A DNA stretch of 64,000 bases. It comes from Sphingobacterium paucimobilis HER1398 (GTDB lineage: Bacteria > Bacteroidota > Bacteroidia > Sphingobacteriales > Sphingobacteriaceae). The stretch is taken from assembly GCF_000416985.1 (NCBI RefSeq), contig NZ_ATDL01000003.1:1-64000 (forward strand), read 5' to 3'. The notes under the pieces were generated by a model, which saw only the letters and a program-made list of their open reading frames with translations, had not been told where the DNA came from and ran no database searches. Shown here piece by piece: positions 40,484-50,809 of this stretch. Position 1 is the stretch's first letter; every line of letters starts with the position of its first letter. Position numbers and translations under genes: made by a program.

Positions 40484-40748
40484 GTTGACATAAGGACATA
40501 CACAGTCAAAGTCCGGCGTAGCGGATAGATATTGTTATACAGTAATCGATGACAACATAAACACAACGGACAGACTAAACAGAATAACTCAATATATATA
40601 GTTTATTATCTGAGGAGAATAAAACGCAATTCTTTAACATTTTCAAAAATAAAACTCAATTCCTTTAAGGGAATCACTTTTATTAGGCCTGGATTAGTCT
40701 TATTATTAACAATTTGCTATTTTTGAAAAATTCAAAACAAAGCTGATC
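40484..40748. other. Intergenic region with a pair of 20-bp direct repeats
   Basis: Two similar units, AATAAAACGCAATTCTTTAA at 40618-40637 and AATAAAACTCAATTCCTTTA at 40648-40667, lie 30 bp apart between the frameshifted HTH gene and the TatD gene. A TATTTTTG element at 40718-40725 may serve the TatD gene. The repeats could be binding sites for the HTH protein, but nothing proves it. Confidence 0.5.
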
Positions 40749-41528
40749 ATGCAATCACCCTTTACCTTAACCGATACGCATACGCATCTTTACTATAATA
40801 TTCATACAGAAAAGATGGCGGGACAGATTCAGCGCTGCTTAGACAATAATATCGAGCGGCTTTTTCTGCCCAATGTCGATTATGAATCCGTCGCCGCCGT
40901 GATGGATACAGTAGCGACTTATCCTGATTATTGTTACCCTATGCTCGGACTCCACCCCTGTAGTGTAAAGCAGGACTATAAGTCAGAGCTAGATCGTATC
41001 GAACAGGCAATTTCTCGACACAAGATATATGCGATAGGTGAAATAGGCCTCGATTTATATTGGGACAAAAGTACACTAGATTGGCAAAAGGATGCATTTC
41101 GAACCCAGGTCAGATGGGCAAAAGAACTCGGTTTGCCTATTGACATCCATTGTCGCGAAGCATTTGATGAAATTTTTGAGCTCTTAGATGAATTAAAAGA
41201 CGATCAACTATTTGGTGTTTTCCATTGTTTCACGGGGAGCCTAGAACAGGCACATCGGGCTATAGACCTAGGTTTCAAATTGGGAATAGGTGGAGTTGTC
41301 ACTTTCAAAAAAGCAGGCCTAGATGCTGTCGTCAAACAGATCGGACTAGAACATCTCGTATTGGAGACTGATGCCCCATATCTTGCTCCAGTACCTTTTC
41401 GAGGAAAGGAAAATGAAAGCTCCTACTTACATTATATCGCTGAAAAAGTCGCTGACCTACATGAAACCAGTTTGGAAGAAGTGGCACGCATAACTACACT
41501 AAATTCGAAAACAATTTTTGGTATCTAA
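40749..41528 (+). CDS. TatD-family metal-dependent deoxyribonuclease
   Basis: This 259-residue amidohydrolase-fold nuclease has metal ligands in DTHTHLYYN (N-terminus), catalytic Glu in AIGEIGLDLYWDKS (about 97-110), IHCREAFDE, FHCFTGSLEQA and LETDAPYLAP. The YcfH/TatD family degrades DNA 3' to 5' and takes part in repair and DNA fragment clearance. It lies 6 nt upstream of the asparaginase gene, so the two are cotranscribed. Confidence 0.93.
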   Translation: MQSPFTLTDTHTHLYYNIHTEKMAGQIQRCLDNNIERLFLPNVDYESVAAVMDTVATYPDYCYPMLGLHPCSVKQDYKSELDRIEQAISRHKIYAIGEIGLDLYWDKSTLDWQKDAFRTQVRWAKELGLPIDIHCREAFDEIFELLDELKDDQLFGVFHCFTGSLEQAHRAIDLGFKLGIGGVVTFKKAGLDAVVKQIGLEHLVLETDAPYLAPVPFRGKENESSYLHYIAEKVADLHETSLEEVARITTLNSKTIFGI

Positions 41529-41534
41529 ATAACT

Positions 41535-42551
41535 ATGAACATATTCATCATATATACTGGAGGAACCATAGGTATGGTTCAGGACGAGTCTGGCACCTTT
41601 GTGCCTTTTGACTTTGACCTTATAAAGAATAACCTTCCTGACCTAAGCCGTGTAGATTACAAACTCACCGTACACTCTTTTGACCCCATAATTGATTCAT
41701 CGAATATGAATCCGGAAATCTGGTTAAAAATGGCACAGCTGATTCAGGACAACTATGAAAAGTATGATGGTTTTGTAATTCTTCATGGTTCAGATACAAT
41801 GGCCTTTAGTGCCTCCATTTTAAGCTTCTTGCTCGAAGGACTACAAAAACCGGTTATCCTCTCCGGATCCCAGCTTCCTATTGGAGAAATACGCACGGAT
41901 GCCAGAGAGAATATGATGACAGCGTTGGAAATTGCCTCAACAAAACATAATGGCGTATCCGTCATACAGGAAGTGTGTATATTGTTTGACAACAAACTCT
42001 TTAGAGGTAACCGCGCATTTAAATATAATTCGGCTAAATTTGAAGCCTTCCGCTCGCCAAATTACCCCGTTCTAGTAGAAGCTGGCATACACCTCAAGTA
42101 CAATTTCGAGGCTCTCCTAAACAATACGGACAAAGAAATCGTCCTACACAATAAGCTAGATGACCAAGTAGGAGTACTCAAATTATTTCCTGGGATTCGT
42201 CCGGATACCATCAAGGCTATTTTAGACTCCGATGTACGATCCATCGTCATGGAGACATTCGGATCAGGCAATACGACCACAGATCAATGGTTTTTAGACC
42301 TACTGGAAGAAGCAATCAAAAGCGGGAAAAATATACTCAACATCTCTCAATGTAAAGTCGGATCTGTAGAACTAGGGCGCTACGAAACAAGTCAAGGTCT
42401 GAAAGCTATTGGGGTATTAAACGGTTATGACATGACTTTTGAAGCTGCTGTAACAAAACTCATGTACTTACAGGGCGAATTTGAAGACCAAGCTCGGGTA
42501 GCTTATTGGGTCGAGAAAGACATTCGTGGAGAATTAACTATAAATGATTAG
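41535..42551 (+). CDS. ansA: Type I L-asparaginase
   Basis: This 338-residue cytoplasmic enzyme hydrolyses asparagine to aspartate and ammonia. It has the two catalytic Thr segments IIYTGGTIGMVQDESG (N-terminus) and FVILHGSDTMAFSAS (near 78-92), and SQLPIGEIRTDARENM carrying the Lys-side region. No signal peptide, which fits type I. The TatD-asparaginase order is common in Bacteroidota. A hairpin follows the stop. Confidence 0.93.
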   Translation: MNIFIIYTGGTIGMVQDESGTFVPFDFDLIKNNLPDLSRVDYKLTVHSFDPIIDSSNMNPEIWLKMAQLIQDNYEKYDGFVILHGSDTMAFSASILSFLLEGLQKPVILSGSQLPIGEIRTDARENMMTALEIASTKHNGVSVIQEVCILFDNKLFRGNRAFKYNSAKFEAFRSPNYPVLVEAGIHLKYNFEALLNNTDKEIVLHNKLDDQVGVLKLFPGIRPDTIKAILDSDVRSIVMETFGSGNTTTDQWFLDLLEEAIKSGKNILNISQCKVGSVELGRYETSQGLKAIGVLNGYDMTFEAAVTKLMYLQGEFEDQARVAYWVEKDIRGELTIND

Positions 42552-42557
42552 GTGCTG

Positions 42558-42588
42558 ATAGCCATCCTATTTTAATAAGGATGGCTAT
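42558..42588 (+). terminator. Hairpin after ansA
   Basis: An 11-bp perfect stem (ATAGCCATCCT / AGGATGGCTAT, loop ATTTTAATA) lies 6 nt past the ansA stop. No clean T run follows, so termination may be incomplete. Confidence 0.6.
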
Positions 42589-42740
42589 TCACTTTGTCCG
42601 ACAGGCTATATTTATTGAACCTACTTCAAACCCATTTTTCCTTTTTTAACAAAGCGAATTTAAGTAGGTAATGTCGCATTGTAAATTATGTTATTATCCT
42701 AATGGCTTTATCACCATATTTGGATAAATATTTTATTACA

Positions 42741-45179
42741 ATGCACAAGGCAATCTATTTCATCCTTTTAACCATCTTGACAACACACATTGTTCAAGCG
42801 CAGGACATATTATACTTTGATGAAGACTGGCAGAAAACTACCAAGGATAAACATGTATATTATCGCCCTCTTCCACTAAAAAAGGAAGGTGAGTTACTTT
42901 TACTAAGAGACTACTACAAAGGTGGTCAATTACAAATGCAGGGATATCTCATAGCAGACAACCCTGAGATTTATGTAGGGGATGCCTATTGGTACGATGA
43001 GAAAGGCTTTGATACCAGCTTCAGTCAATACAAAAACAACAGTACCGTCAAACAGCTGAACTACTACTACCCTGATGGCAGCTTATGGCAAACGGTAAAC
43101 TATGGGACAAACGGAAAAAAGGAAAAAATCACAACCTATCTGCATAACAAAGTAATCGCGACAGGGTATATATCTCCTTCAGAAGAACTCTCTGGCAATT
43201 TCAGTTATGGTCAGCCCCTATCATATTATGAATACAGCCCTTCTGATGAAGGAGTAATGTTAGAGAAAACAATTGCTGTCCCCACAGACCCCGTCACTAA
43301 AACGAAAGAACAGCGCTTTTACTTCATTACGGTGTTTTGGGAGAATGGAAACAAAGCGAGTGAAACCAAAGTAGCCTATAAACCGTATGGAGGAACGGCC
43401 GAAGTCTATAAAAAGACCTGGAATAAGGAAGGTAAATTTATTTCAGAAAAAAAGTATGACAGCGAGACACCTAACGCATCATACATAGAAGAAGAGTATT
43501 ATACTAAAAACTATATCGCTACACAAATCCAAGAAACAACGCCCTACAAAAATGGAGAAAGATATGGTGTATCGATAGTCTATAGTAATAATGGAGACAC
43601 ACTGTATCGATCCGTTTTTAAACAGGATGAACTCCAAGAAGTCAATATATATCAAAACAATAAGCCCACTCAGAAAAACATATACCAAGACAGCAAACCC
43701 TACGATGGTATTTTTACGGATGAAATGGGGGGAGTCATCAAGGAGTTTAGATTACGTAAGGGTGTGAAAATAGACAAAGAATTCCTGAAAGAACAAGATA
43801 GTCAAAAAATATTAGCAGAAGGTGTCTATCAAAATGGGCAACCTTGGGATGGGACTTTCTTTAATGAAGGAGACTTATTCGAAATCCTACAGTACAAAAA
43901 TGGTGTTCAGGAAGGAATACAGCGGGCATTTAGCAACTTATACTTTGAGCACATCAAGGAAGAGTATGAGATGAAAAATGGTCTACGCCATGGATATAGG
44001 AGAATGTATGAGGAAGATAGTCTTGTAAATGAAAGTATATATAAAAACGGTCAGATTGTTTCGGGAACAATTCAAGAGGATAATATGAAGCTCACCTATG
44101 CAAATGGAAAAGTAAAAACCCGCAGTCAATTCCATCACCGTGATGAAAACCGTCTGTTGTCCACAGAACAATTCGAAGACGATATCATCCAATCCATAAC
44201 TTACTTCGATTTTTCGATCAAAGAACAGCCCAAGGCATCGTATACAGGTTATTTTAGAAATGAGAAGCCCTATGCTGGGTTCTTTAAGTTGGACACGCTG
44301 ATTGATGATATTTCATTAATAGACTATTACGAGAATGGTACACTTAAGTACAAGTATTCTTTTGATTTTATCGAACAACTCGAAAATTATGAACATTATC
44401 TATATACTGTAAAAACCAGCTATAAAGAAGGACAGCCGATATCTGGTCCTCTTTACAAGAGAGTCGGAAGGGAACGTCTATTACAAATCGATTACACAGA
44501 AGGGAAAATCAACCATTTCGATGTCAATTTATTCGGCATGCACTATTTTGCCCGTATATCCTTCCAACTCAACAATAACATTTTATCCATATCCGGAGGT
44601 AACTCTCCGATAGCAATAAAGGCATATCAGGCAGATCAAAGTATCATTGCTGACCTCTATAAGGACAATCAAATCTTCAGAAAAGGACAGGAAAGCATAC
44701 AAATAAAAGAAGGTAGTCCAAACTCCATAACATTTTATTATATCAAAGATGGGCAAATCAAAACATTCGCAACCTCCATCCTCCCTTTCATGGATGAAGA
44801 CATCGACCACAATGATCTAGTCATGAAGCTGTACCCTATGTTTCCTATGAATAATACAACAGACATGCAGACCTTGCTTAACAAATTTCTCAACAAATTT
44901 GAAACAGAGGATCTAGAGGAAACATTTGAGTATGGTATCGGTGAAAATTTTCCTTTTAAAATGGAAGATATACTAACAACCGTCGAATTTGATCAAAATG
45001 GAGCAATTGCCTATGGAATACGCCCAATTATTCAACCTGATGGCAGCATTCTTATAGAAGGCATTGAAAACGGGAAGATAAAGAAAAAAACAACATTTAA
45101 AAGTATTCCCGAATTGCTCAAGAACAATAAGGCTGACTTCAAGAAATTTGAGCACAATTTACTCAATGATATAAATTAA
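42741..45179 (+). CDS. Secreted MORN-variant repeat protein
   Basis: This 812-residue protein starts at the ATG of MHKAIYFILL, which gives a signal peptide ending HIVQAQ; a longer frame upstream lacks one. The body carries many MORN_2/YwqK-like repeats, each with Tyr-x-(D/N)-Gly and a Lys/Tyr strand, for example YYPDGSLWQTVNYGTNGKKE, YQNGQPWDGTFFNEGD, YKNGVQEGIQRAF and MKNGLRHGYRRMYEED. The final 200 residues are non-repetitive. Such proteins are common and uncharacterised in Bacteroidota. No clear promoter or partner; the TPM gene is convergent with it. Confidence 0.85.
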   Translation: MHKAIYFILLTILTTHIVQAQDILYFDEDWQKTTKDKHVYYRPLPLKKEGELLLLRDYYKGGQLQMQGYLIADNPEIYVGDAYWYDEKGFDTSFSQYKNNSTVKQLNYYYPDGSLWQTVNYGTNGKKEKITTYLHNKVIATGYISPSEELSGNFSYGQPLSYYEYSPSDEGVMLEKTIAVPTDPVTKTKEQRFYFITVFWENGNKASETKVAYKPYGGTAEVYKKTWNKEGKFISEKKYDSETPNASYIEEEYYTKNYIATQIQETTPYKNGERYGVSIVYSNNGDTLYRSVFKQDELQEVNIYQNNKPTQKNIYQDSKPYDGIFTDEMGGVIKEFRLRKGVKIDKEFLKEQDSQKILAEGVYQNGQPWDGTFFNEGDLFEILQYKNGVQEGIQRAFSNLYFEHIKEEYEMKNGLRHGYRRMYEEDSLVNESIYKNGQIVSGTIQEDNMKLTYANGKVKTRSQFHHRDENRLLSTEQFEDDIIQSITYFDFSIKEQPKASYTGYFRNEKPYAGFFKLDTLIDDISLIDYYENGTLKYKYSFDFIEQLENYEHYLYTVKTSYKEGQPISGPLYKRVGRERLLQIDYTEGKINHFDVNLFGMHYFARISFQLNNNILSISGGNSPIAIKAYQADQSIIADLYKDNQIFRKGQESIQIKEGSPNSITFYYIKDGQIKTFATSILPFMDEDIDHNDLVMKLYPMFPMNNTTDMQTLLNKFLNKFETEDLEETFEYGIGENFPFKMEDILTTVEFDQNGAIAYGIRPIIQPDGSILIEGIENGKIKKKTTFKSIPELLKNNKADFKKFEHNLLNDIN

Positions 45180-45202
45180 AAAAGGACAGACAGGAGGACC
45201 AA

Positions 45203-46675
45203 CTACCATCGCCCTCCTGCACCCCCTCCTCCTGAGGATCCTCCTCCAAAGCTACCGCCCCCGCCGCCTCTTGAAGAAGAACCTCCTCCTCCCGAAGAGC
45301 TACTACTAGACTCTCTGGTTTTCATCGGAATAGTAAAAAATTTTATATGTTTAAAATATTTACAGTTTTGACAAGCGTCAAACTGCTCCCCCTCCCCCGA
45401 GGAGGAGTAAGTAGCCGAACGGATAGTCTGTATTTTTTTGACTTCCAAAGTAAAGTAATGGCATTGCGGACAATCGCTATAATGCGAACTTCTATCCCAA
45501 GGTAGCAAACGTATCTCTTTATTGGCTGTATTCATCCAGATTTCGTAGCGTAAGCTCTTGATCGATTCCTCTTTTTTCTGACCAGAATCAAGATAGCGCT
45601 GCGCCTTTGCTTTCGTATCTCCACGATTGATCCGAATCCAGTTACCACTGCTATCAGGAGGAGTAAAACGACCTGCATTACGTCGAAAACGATTTAATAT
45701 TCCTCCCAGATCAAACCAAGCTAATGGAGTAAGTAACATCGGAATCAATAAATATGACACGTATTTTTTCAATCCCTTCTGTATATCCTCTTCATCTTTG
45801 AAGCTCTCTACGATTTTAGTTTTACCATTTGTGATTTTCATGGCAAGTATCAATGCTAAAAGAACAAACACAAAATAAGGCAGGTTCTTGCGTTGATAAA
45901 TTTCTTCCAGATTATTGAAAATAAAAACGAAAATGAAAAGTGTCAAAAACATAAGGAGCAGCATACAGCCCATCCCCCAGAATATAGGCGCTATCAGCTT
46001 AGGCTTGTTCTTCGTTCCTTTCAATATACGTCCAGAAATATAATGCACATATAGATACAAGCCCGTAAACAAAGCTAACATCCAAAGTGTATTCACCAGA
46101 ATAGGGTTACGTGTGCTCCAAAACGGAGCCGCATCAGGCATCAAACGTTCCAATTCTGCAACCGAATCAGGGGATTTCAATATCTTCTCAATAAAACGAG
46201 AGGCTTCCAATACACCTTGGTCATAATCTTCATTTCGAAAGTTAGGGACTAAATAGGTCTCACCAACCCGTTTTAAATAAGCGTCCGGAAAGATAGCCTC
46301 CATGCCATACCCCGATATAAATCGATACTCATGTCGATCTTTAGAAATAAACAATAACAAACCATTATTTGCTTCTTTTTTTCCTATACCCCACTTATTA
46401 AAAAGCTCCAGCGCGAACTCGAAATCGCTATCACCTTCATAGTCGTTGACCAACACAATAGCATACTCGGCTTGAGTCAGGCTATCGATACTCGCTGAGA
46501 TTTCATTCAGTTGAGCTACGGCATAATATCCCAATATCTGATCAGGATCACTCACAAAATAATTCTGGCCCTGTGTTTTAGGGTTAGGCACAGTCTGTAC
46601 GGTATATTGCCCAAAAACAGAAAAGAAAGACAAAAAAATAAGTATTCCTATACTAGCAGATAATCTTCTAAACAT
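45203..46675 (-). CDS. TPM-domain membrane protein
   Basis: This 490-residue protein has a signal peptide (to about FSVFGQ), a TPM domain (about 30-165, with AEYAIVLVNDYEG and NNGLLLFISKDRHEYRFISG) and three to four membrane segments (about 195-330). A soluble C-terminal part follows with two Cys pairs, CPQCHY and CQNCKYF, that look like a zinc site. It ends in a Gly/Ser-rich tail (GGGSFGGGSSGGGG) and GRW, as in other TPM proteins of the YgcG type. TPM proteins are linked to photosystem and membrane-protein quality control; the role here is unknown. Its 3' end is 24 nt from the convergent MORN gene. Confidence 0.9.
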   Translation of the reverse strand: MFRRLSASIGILIFLSFFSVFGQYTVQTVPNPKTQGQNYFVSDPDQILGYYAVAQLNEISASIDSLTQAEYAIVLVNDYEGDSDFEFALELFNKWGIGKKEANNGLLLFISKDRHEYRFISGYGMEAIFPDAYLKRVGETYLVPNFRNEDYDQGVLEASRFIEKILKSPDSVAELERLMPDAAPFWSTRNPILVNTLWMLALFTGLYLYVHYISGRILKGTKNKPKLIAPIFWGMGCMLLLMFLTLFIFVFIFNNLEEIYQRKNLPYFVFVLLALILAMKITNGKTKIVESFKDEEDIQKGLKKYVSYLLIPMLLTPLAWFDLGGILNRFRRNAGRFTPPDSSGNWIRINRGDTKAKAQRYLDSGQKKEESIKSLRYEIWMNTANKEIRLLPWDRSSHYSDCPQCHYFTLEVKKIQTIRSATYSSSGEGEQFDACQNCKYFKHIKFFTIPMKTRESSSSSSGGGGSSSRGGGGGSFGGGSSGGGGAGGRW

Positions 46676-46738
46676 TCAAAATCAAAATTTGTCGCCTAAA
46701 AGTAAGTAACAAACCTTGATTTTGAAGAATGTTTTTTC

Positions 46739-48196
46739 CTAGAAAGATTCCTCTTGTTGGCCACTCCAATCCATATCCCGTTGTATTTGAAAAGTTCCAA
46801 TAGGATCTACATCAATCAAGAGATTTCCTCTAAAAACAAGTTGCATATTCTGTTTTAACGTACTCTGCAATTGAAACGTACGCAGCACTCCATTGGTACC
46901 CAACAAAGAAATACTGTATTTAATTGGTACCGCTAAAGTCTGCTCTCCCATAAATTGATTAAAAACCAATTGCTTATTCTGCTGAAAATCATCGATAATC
47001 TCCACATCGCTTTGATCTAAAATAGGATTGGTCATATTGGAATTGAAAGGTGCAAAGAAAAATGGCTCATGCTGTTGGCTGATACGTATTTTGCTTATTA
47101 CCGACAAATCTGACGCATCTGTAAACTCTAATTTGATCTGACTGAACAACCTCCTTAGTTTCACTTCATGATCAGTCTCTCCATCTACCTCCAACTCGCC
47201 ATAATAGCCAAAAATATCAGCGTTTGAGTTGGAAAAATGATTCCCTACATAAAAGTTGGAAAGTGTCGGATTAGAAGTAAGAATCAAATCTCTATTGGAT
47301 GTATTCGACACAAAACAGATCGAATACTTGCCTTCAGGCAAATTAAGTTTCAAACTAGATACCTCTTCATATTTAATTGTGCCTGTCACCACAACTTCGG
47401 GCTTAGTCTTATGGAAAAGATAATAATGAAGTTTATCTATCGCTCCGCCACCACCTGACGAAGAAGCCATTCCCACTAAACGTATATTGTCAAAACGCCA
47501 AGTGCCAGTTGACTCACTATATGCGCTTCCCTCCTCTCCTCTATCTCCTGCTTTGGGAATAATTTTAAACCAAAGATTAGTAGCAGCAATATTCTTTGAT
47601 GACAGCTCGTAGACGTAGGACTGTTTAGCTCCGCTAGTTTTTGTATTGCCAAACTGATTTTCTATTTGTAAAACTTCATATTTCTCTCCTTCGTTTATCG
47701 AATAATAGATTTCAAAATCTTTAGGTCCCGTATCAGAGCTACCTGTATCAAAAGCGAATTGGGTGATTTGTTCAGCTCCTTGAATCGGCATTTTGATCAA
47801 TACCTCATTAGCTGCTTTTATGGAAAGAGACTTGCCGGGGGGATACTCTTCAAATTTATAGCCTGTTATATAAGAAGAAGTACCATGCGAAACGATCTCA
47901 GGTGCTTTCACCGTCTGATAAGCAATATCAGGTGCTAAGCTTTCATTATTGAACGACCAAAAATAAAGATAGCCTTCCACATAATTCGACACCGGATTGG
48001 CACTTTGAGTCCCGATTGGAGGAGACGAACTCTTTAATACAATGGATTCACTGGTAAACCCAGAGATTTTAAACTGAACAGCGTGCAGGTTTTCATTTTG
48101 GTCATCTACGGATCCTTCTTTCTTACAGGCGGCAACGGCTAATAAAATGATGAAATAAAATGAAAGCCTATCTTTTTTGACAAATAGACTTCTCAT
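46739..48196 (-). CDS. Lipoprotein with FimB/Mfa2-like features
   Basis: This 485-residue lipoprotein (lipobox AVAAC, Cys about 24) has a long N-terminal domain (about 30-245) with LSIKAANEVLIKMPIQGAEQ and FDTGSSDTGPKDFEIYYSIN, resembling carbohydrate-binding jelly-roll strands. The C-terminal part contains FRNxxL-like and KLPEGKYSICFVSNTS-like strands recalling fimbrial anchor or fimbrillin proteins (KLNLPEGKYSICFVSN, LFSQIKLEFTDASD). A surface fimbria-type or adhesin role is possible, but no partner fimbrillin gene is adjacent. It lies 83 nt after the GH95 gene on the same strand. Confidence 0.55.
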   Translation of the reverse strand: MRSLFVKKDRLSFYFIILLAVAACKKEGSVDDQNENLHAVQFKISGFTSESIVLKSSSPPIGTQSANPVSNYVEGYLYFWSFNNESLAPDIAYQTVKAPEIVSHGTSSYITGYKFEEYPPGKSLSIKAANEVLIKMPIQGAEQITQFAFDTGSSDTGPKDFEIYYSINEGEKYEVLQIENQFGNTKTSGAKQSYVYELSSKNIAATNLWFKIIPKAGDRGEEGSAYSESTGTWRFDNIRLVGMASSSGGGGAIDKLHYYLFHKTKPEVVVTGTIKYEEVSSLKLNLPEGKYSICFVSNTSNRDLILTSNPTLSNFYVGNHFSNSNADIFGYYGELEVDGETDHEVKLRRLFSQIKLEFTDASDLSVISKIRISQQHEPFFFAPFNSNMTNPILDQSDVEIIDDFQQNKQLVFNQFMGEQTLAVPIKYSISLLGTNGVLRTFQLQSTLKQNMQLVFRGNLLIDVDPIGTFQIQRDMDWSGQQEESF

Positions 48197-48279
48197 AATT
48201 CTATATAATTAGTTTATAAAAATATTGGGAGATAATTCCCCTTACCCCTAATATAGATAAAACATTTTAAATCAACAAA

Positions 48280-50601
48280 TTACCCCTTAACAATATAAAC
48301 TTCTTCCTTACCATCCACACGAACACGAACCTGATCACCCTTTTTTCCATTAATCCTATAAGACTGTACCTTTCCGTCTTTCCAAGTAATATCCACGATC
48401 TTATTTCCTCTAGCCCGAAGACCTTTTACTTTGCCCTCCTGCCATGCTTGAGGCAAAGCAGGCAACAAATGAATATAACCATCTTGGCTCTGTAACAACA
48501 TTTCTGAAATACCTGCTGAGCCTCCAAAATTTCCATCGATCTGAAATGGAGGGTGCGCACAGAATAGATTTGGATAAGTCCCAGATCCTGCTCTACCATT
48601 CCCCAAAAACGCTGGCTTCATCAACTGTCGCAAAATCTCCAGAGCATGATCACCATCATGAAGCCTCGCCCAGAATAATATCTTCCAAGCTCTGGACCAG
48701 CCCGTGCCTTCGTCGCCCCGAACCTCTAGTGTTTTCTTAGCCGCTTTGGCCCAATCAGGTGTTGTATTAGGAGAGATAAATGCCGCCGGATATAGGCCAT
48801 AGAGATGCGAAACATGTCTATGAGTACGTTCTATTTCCTCATAGTCTTCCAACCACTCCATAATACGTCCGGACGAACTAATACGTACAGCTGGCGGAAT
48901 ATCCTTAAGATCAGCACGCAAGGTATCAGCAAAATCATCTTTAAGGCCCAACACTGAGTCTGCACTAATCACAGCTCCATATAATTCCCTCACAATTTGA
49001 TTGTCGATGGTAGGTCCCATTACAACCGAAGCCGTTTTACCATTAGGCAATCTAAAACCATTCTCGGGAGAGACAGAAGGTGATGTAACCAACCATCCTG
49101 TTTTCGGATCTTTGACCAAAGTTGCCTGATAGAACTTCGCCGCTCCAGCCAACAAGGGATATATCTCTCTTAGATAAGCTTCATCCGCACTAAAAAGATA
49201 ATGCTCCCATAAATGATTACATAACCAACCAGAGGCCGTACTCGCTCCCCAAGAAGCATTCTCTCCTGGAGCAGAATACCCCCAAATATTGGTCATCATA
49301 TACACCACCCATCCAGGAGCATTGTAATAAGCCTTTGCCGTCTTTTCGCCTTCTTTAGCTATTCTTTTGATCAACTCTATAAAAGGTTTATGATATTCCG
49401 GAAGATTACCCACTTCTACTCCCCAGTGATTCATTTGTGCGTTAATATTCAAGTGATAATCACCATTCCAGGGCGTCTGAATCTCATGTGCCCACATCCC
49501 CTGCAAGTTAGGAGGAAGTGCCTTTTCGTATTTCGGTGCAGTACTGGAAATCATCAGGTATCGTCCAAACTGATAATAGAGCGCTGCCATTGCATTATCT
49601 TCTTCAGGATGTTCGAAAAAGCTTTGGATCCGTTGATCCGTGGGGAAATTTGCTTTAGAAACCTGATCCTTCAGACTTAGTTCGACTCGCCCAAACGTGC
49701 GTTGATACTCCCGTAGATGTGCAGCAAACAGCTTATTATAGCTCCATTGTCCAGCGTTCTCCAGGTTAGTTGACACATCAGTATCGGGAGATTTACTATA
49801 ATAACTGGTCGACGCTGTAAAATAGACCAATACCTCGTCTGCCTCTTTGACGATAATCTGGTTATCATACAACTGCTGCTTCCCGCCCTTCGCCACCACC
49901 TTAATTTTACCGACAAACTCCAACCCATCTCCTCCCACGCCATTCGGTAGTCGGCCTGTTATAGTGATTTCATCTTGCCGCAGCTCATAGTCCTTTACAT
50001 CTTGGTCGCGGTAAAAGTGGAGCGCAAAACCGATAGACTTCTTCTTATTTGCTGATAGTCTCACGACACCGACATTCTGATCCTGAGAGGTGAAATACTC
50101 CCGTAAATAATGGACCCCATTGGCTTCAAAACTCGTTTCTGCTTTTGCCGTCCGTAAGTCTAAACTTCGTCTGTAATTAGAAAAGTCCCCTTCTATAAAA
50201 TGAATAAAATTTAGGAAACCAAAGTTCTGAAAGCATCCATAGGGGACAGTAAATCCATTGCCATGCCCTGAACCTTGACCACTACAAACGAAATTCTGAT
50301 TGACAAGCTTCTCAGCTTCATCATTCTTCCCTTCAAAAAGTAGCTGTTGGATACGTCCAACACTTTTGTAAGCATTGTAATTATTCGGATCCTGTTCTGA
50401 ACCAGACCACATGGATATTTCATTAAGAACGATTTGCTCCTCTTTGACACCCCCGTACGGCATCATCCCTATCCGACCATTGCCCAAAGGGAGTGCCTCC
50501 TCCCAATTTGTAGCAGGCTTGTCATACCACATCTTAAGACCTTGGCCATAGACAATAGAAAAAGTGCAGAAAACTGCCACTATAGTACAAATCTTCTTCA
50601 T
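48280..50601 (-). CDS. Glycoside hydrolase family 95 (alpha-L-fucosidase/galactosidase)
   Basis: This 773-residue secreted enzyme (signal peptide to about IVYGQG) begins at MKKICTIVAV; a longer frame upstream adds nine residues before the signal. It has the N-terminal domain opening MWYDKPATNWEEALPLGNG, the (alpha/alpha)6 barrel with NGDYHLNINAQMNHWGVE carrying the paired Asn, and the catalytic Glu513 in TSPSVSPENGFR. ERTHRHVSHLYGLYP and a C-terminal beta domain follow. Family members hydrolyse alpha-1,2-fucosyl or alpha-galactosyl linkages of host or plant glycans. No SusC/SusD pair or sulfatase lies nearby. Confidence 0.93.
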   Translation of the reverse strand: MKKICTIVAVFCTFSIVYGQGLKMWYDKPATNWEEALPLGNGRIGMMPYGGVKEEQIVLNEISMWSGSEQDPNNYNAYKSVGRIQQLLFEGKNDEAEKLVNQNFVCSGQGSGHGNGFTVPYGCFQNFGFLNFIHFIEGDFSNYRRSLDLRTAKAETSFEANGVHYLREYFTSQDQNVGVVRLSANKKKSIGFALHFYRDQDVKDYELRQDEITITGRLPNGVGGDGLEFVGKIKVVAKGGKQQLYDNQIIVKEADEVLVYFTASTSYYSKSPDTDVSTNLENAGQWSYNKLFAAHLREYQRTFGRVELSLKDQVSKANFPTDQRIQSFFEHPEEDNAMAALYYQFGRYLMISSTAPKYEKALPPNLQGMWAHEIQTPWNGDYHLNINAQMNHWGVEVGNLPEYHKPFIELIKRIAKEGEKTAKAYYNAPGWVVYMMTNIWGYSAPGENASWGASTASGWLCNHLWEHYLFSADEAYLREIYPLLAGAAKFYQATLVKDPKTGWLVTSPSVSPENGFRLPNGKTASVVMGPTIDNQIVRELYGAVISADSVLGLKDDFADTLRADLKDIPPAVRISSSGRIMEWLEDYEEIERTHRHVSHLYGLYPAAFISPNTTPDWAKAAKKTLEVRGDEGTGWSRAWKILFWARLHDGDHALEILRQLMKPAFLGNGRAGSGTYPNLFCAHPPFQIDGNFGGSAGISEMLLQSQDGYIHLLPALPQAWQEGKVKGLRARGNKIVDITWKDGKVQSYRINGKKGDQVRVRVDGKEEVYIVKG

Positions 50602-50751
50602 TACTAATGAGTAAATTAAATTCTGCAACTTTTTACAATCTTAACTAAGGTACATAAAGATTAGCCATTTACACGAATCACCTCATTAAAGATATAAATC
50701 CAGACTATAGTGTATAGTTTTTTACGATAAGAATCTACTGCTTTTTTGGTA

Positions 50752-50759
50752 TAATTTTG
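50752..50759 (+). promoter_or_regulatory. -7 element for the catalase gene
   Basis: TAATTTTG matches TAnnTTTG and lies 50 nt before the catalase ATG. No good -33 TTTG is at 19-21 nt, which would fit an activator-dependent promoter. Confidence 0.4.
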
Positions 50760-50809
50760 GAAAACAAAAACAGAGGTAAAAACATTTACTATATATAACA
50801 CTAACAGCT

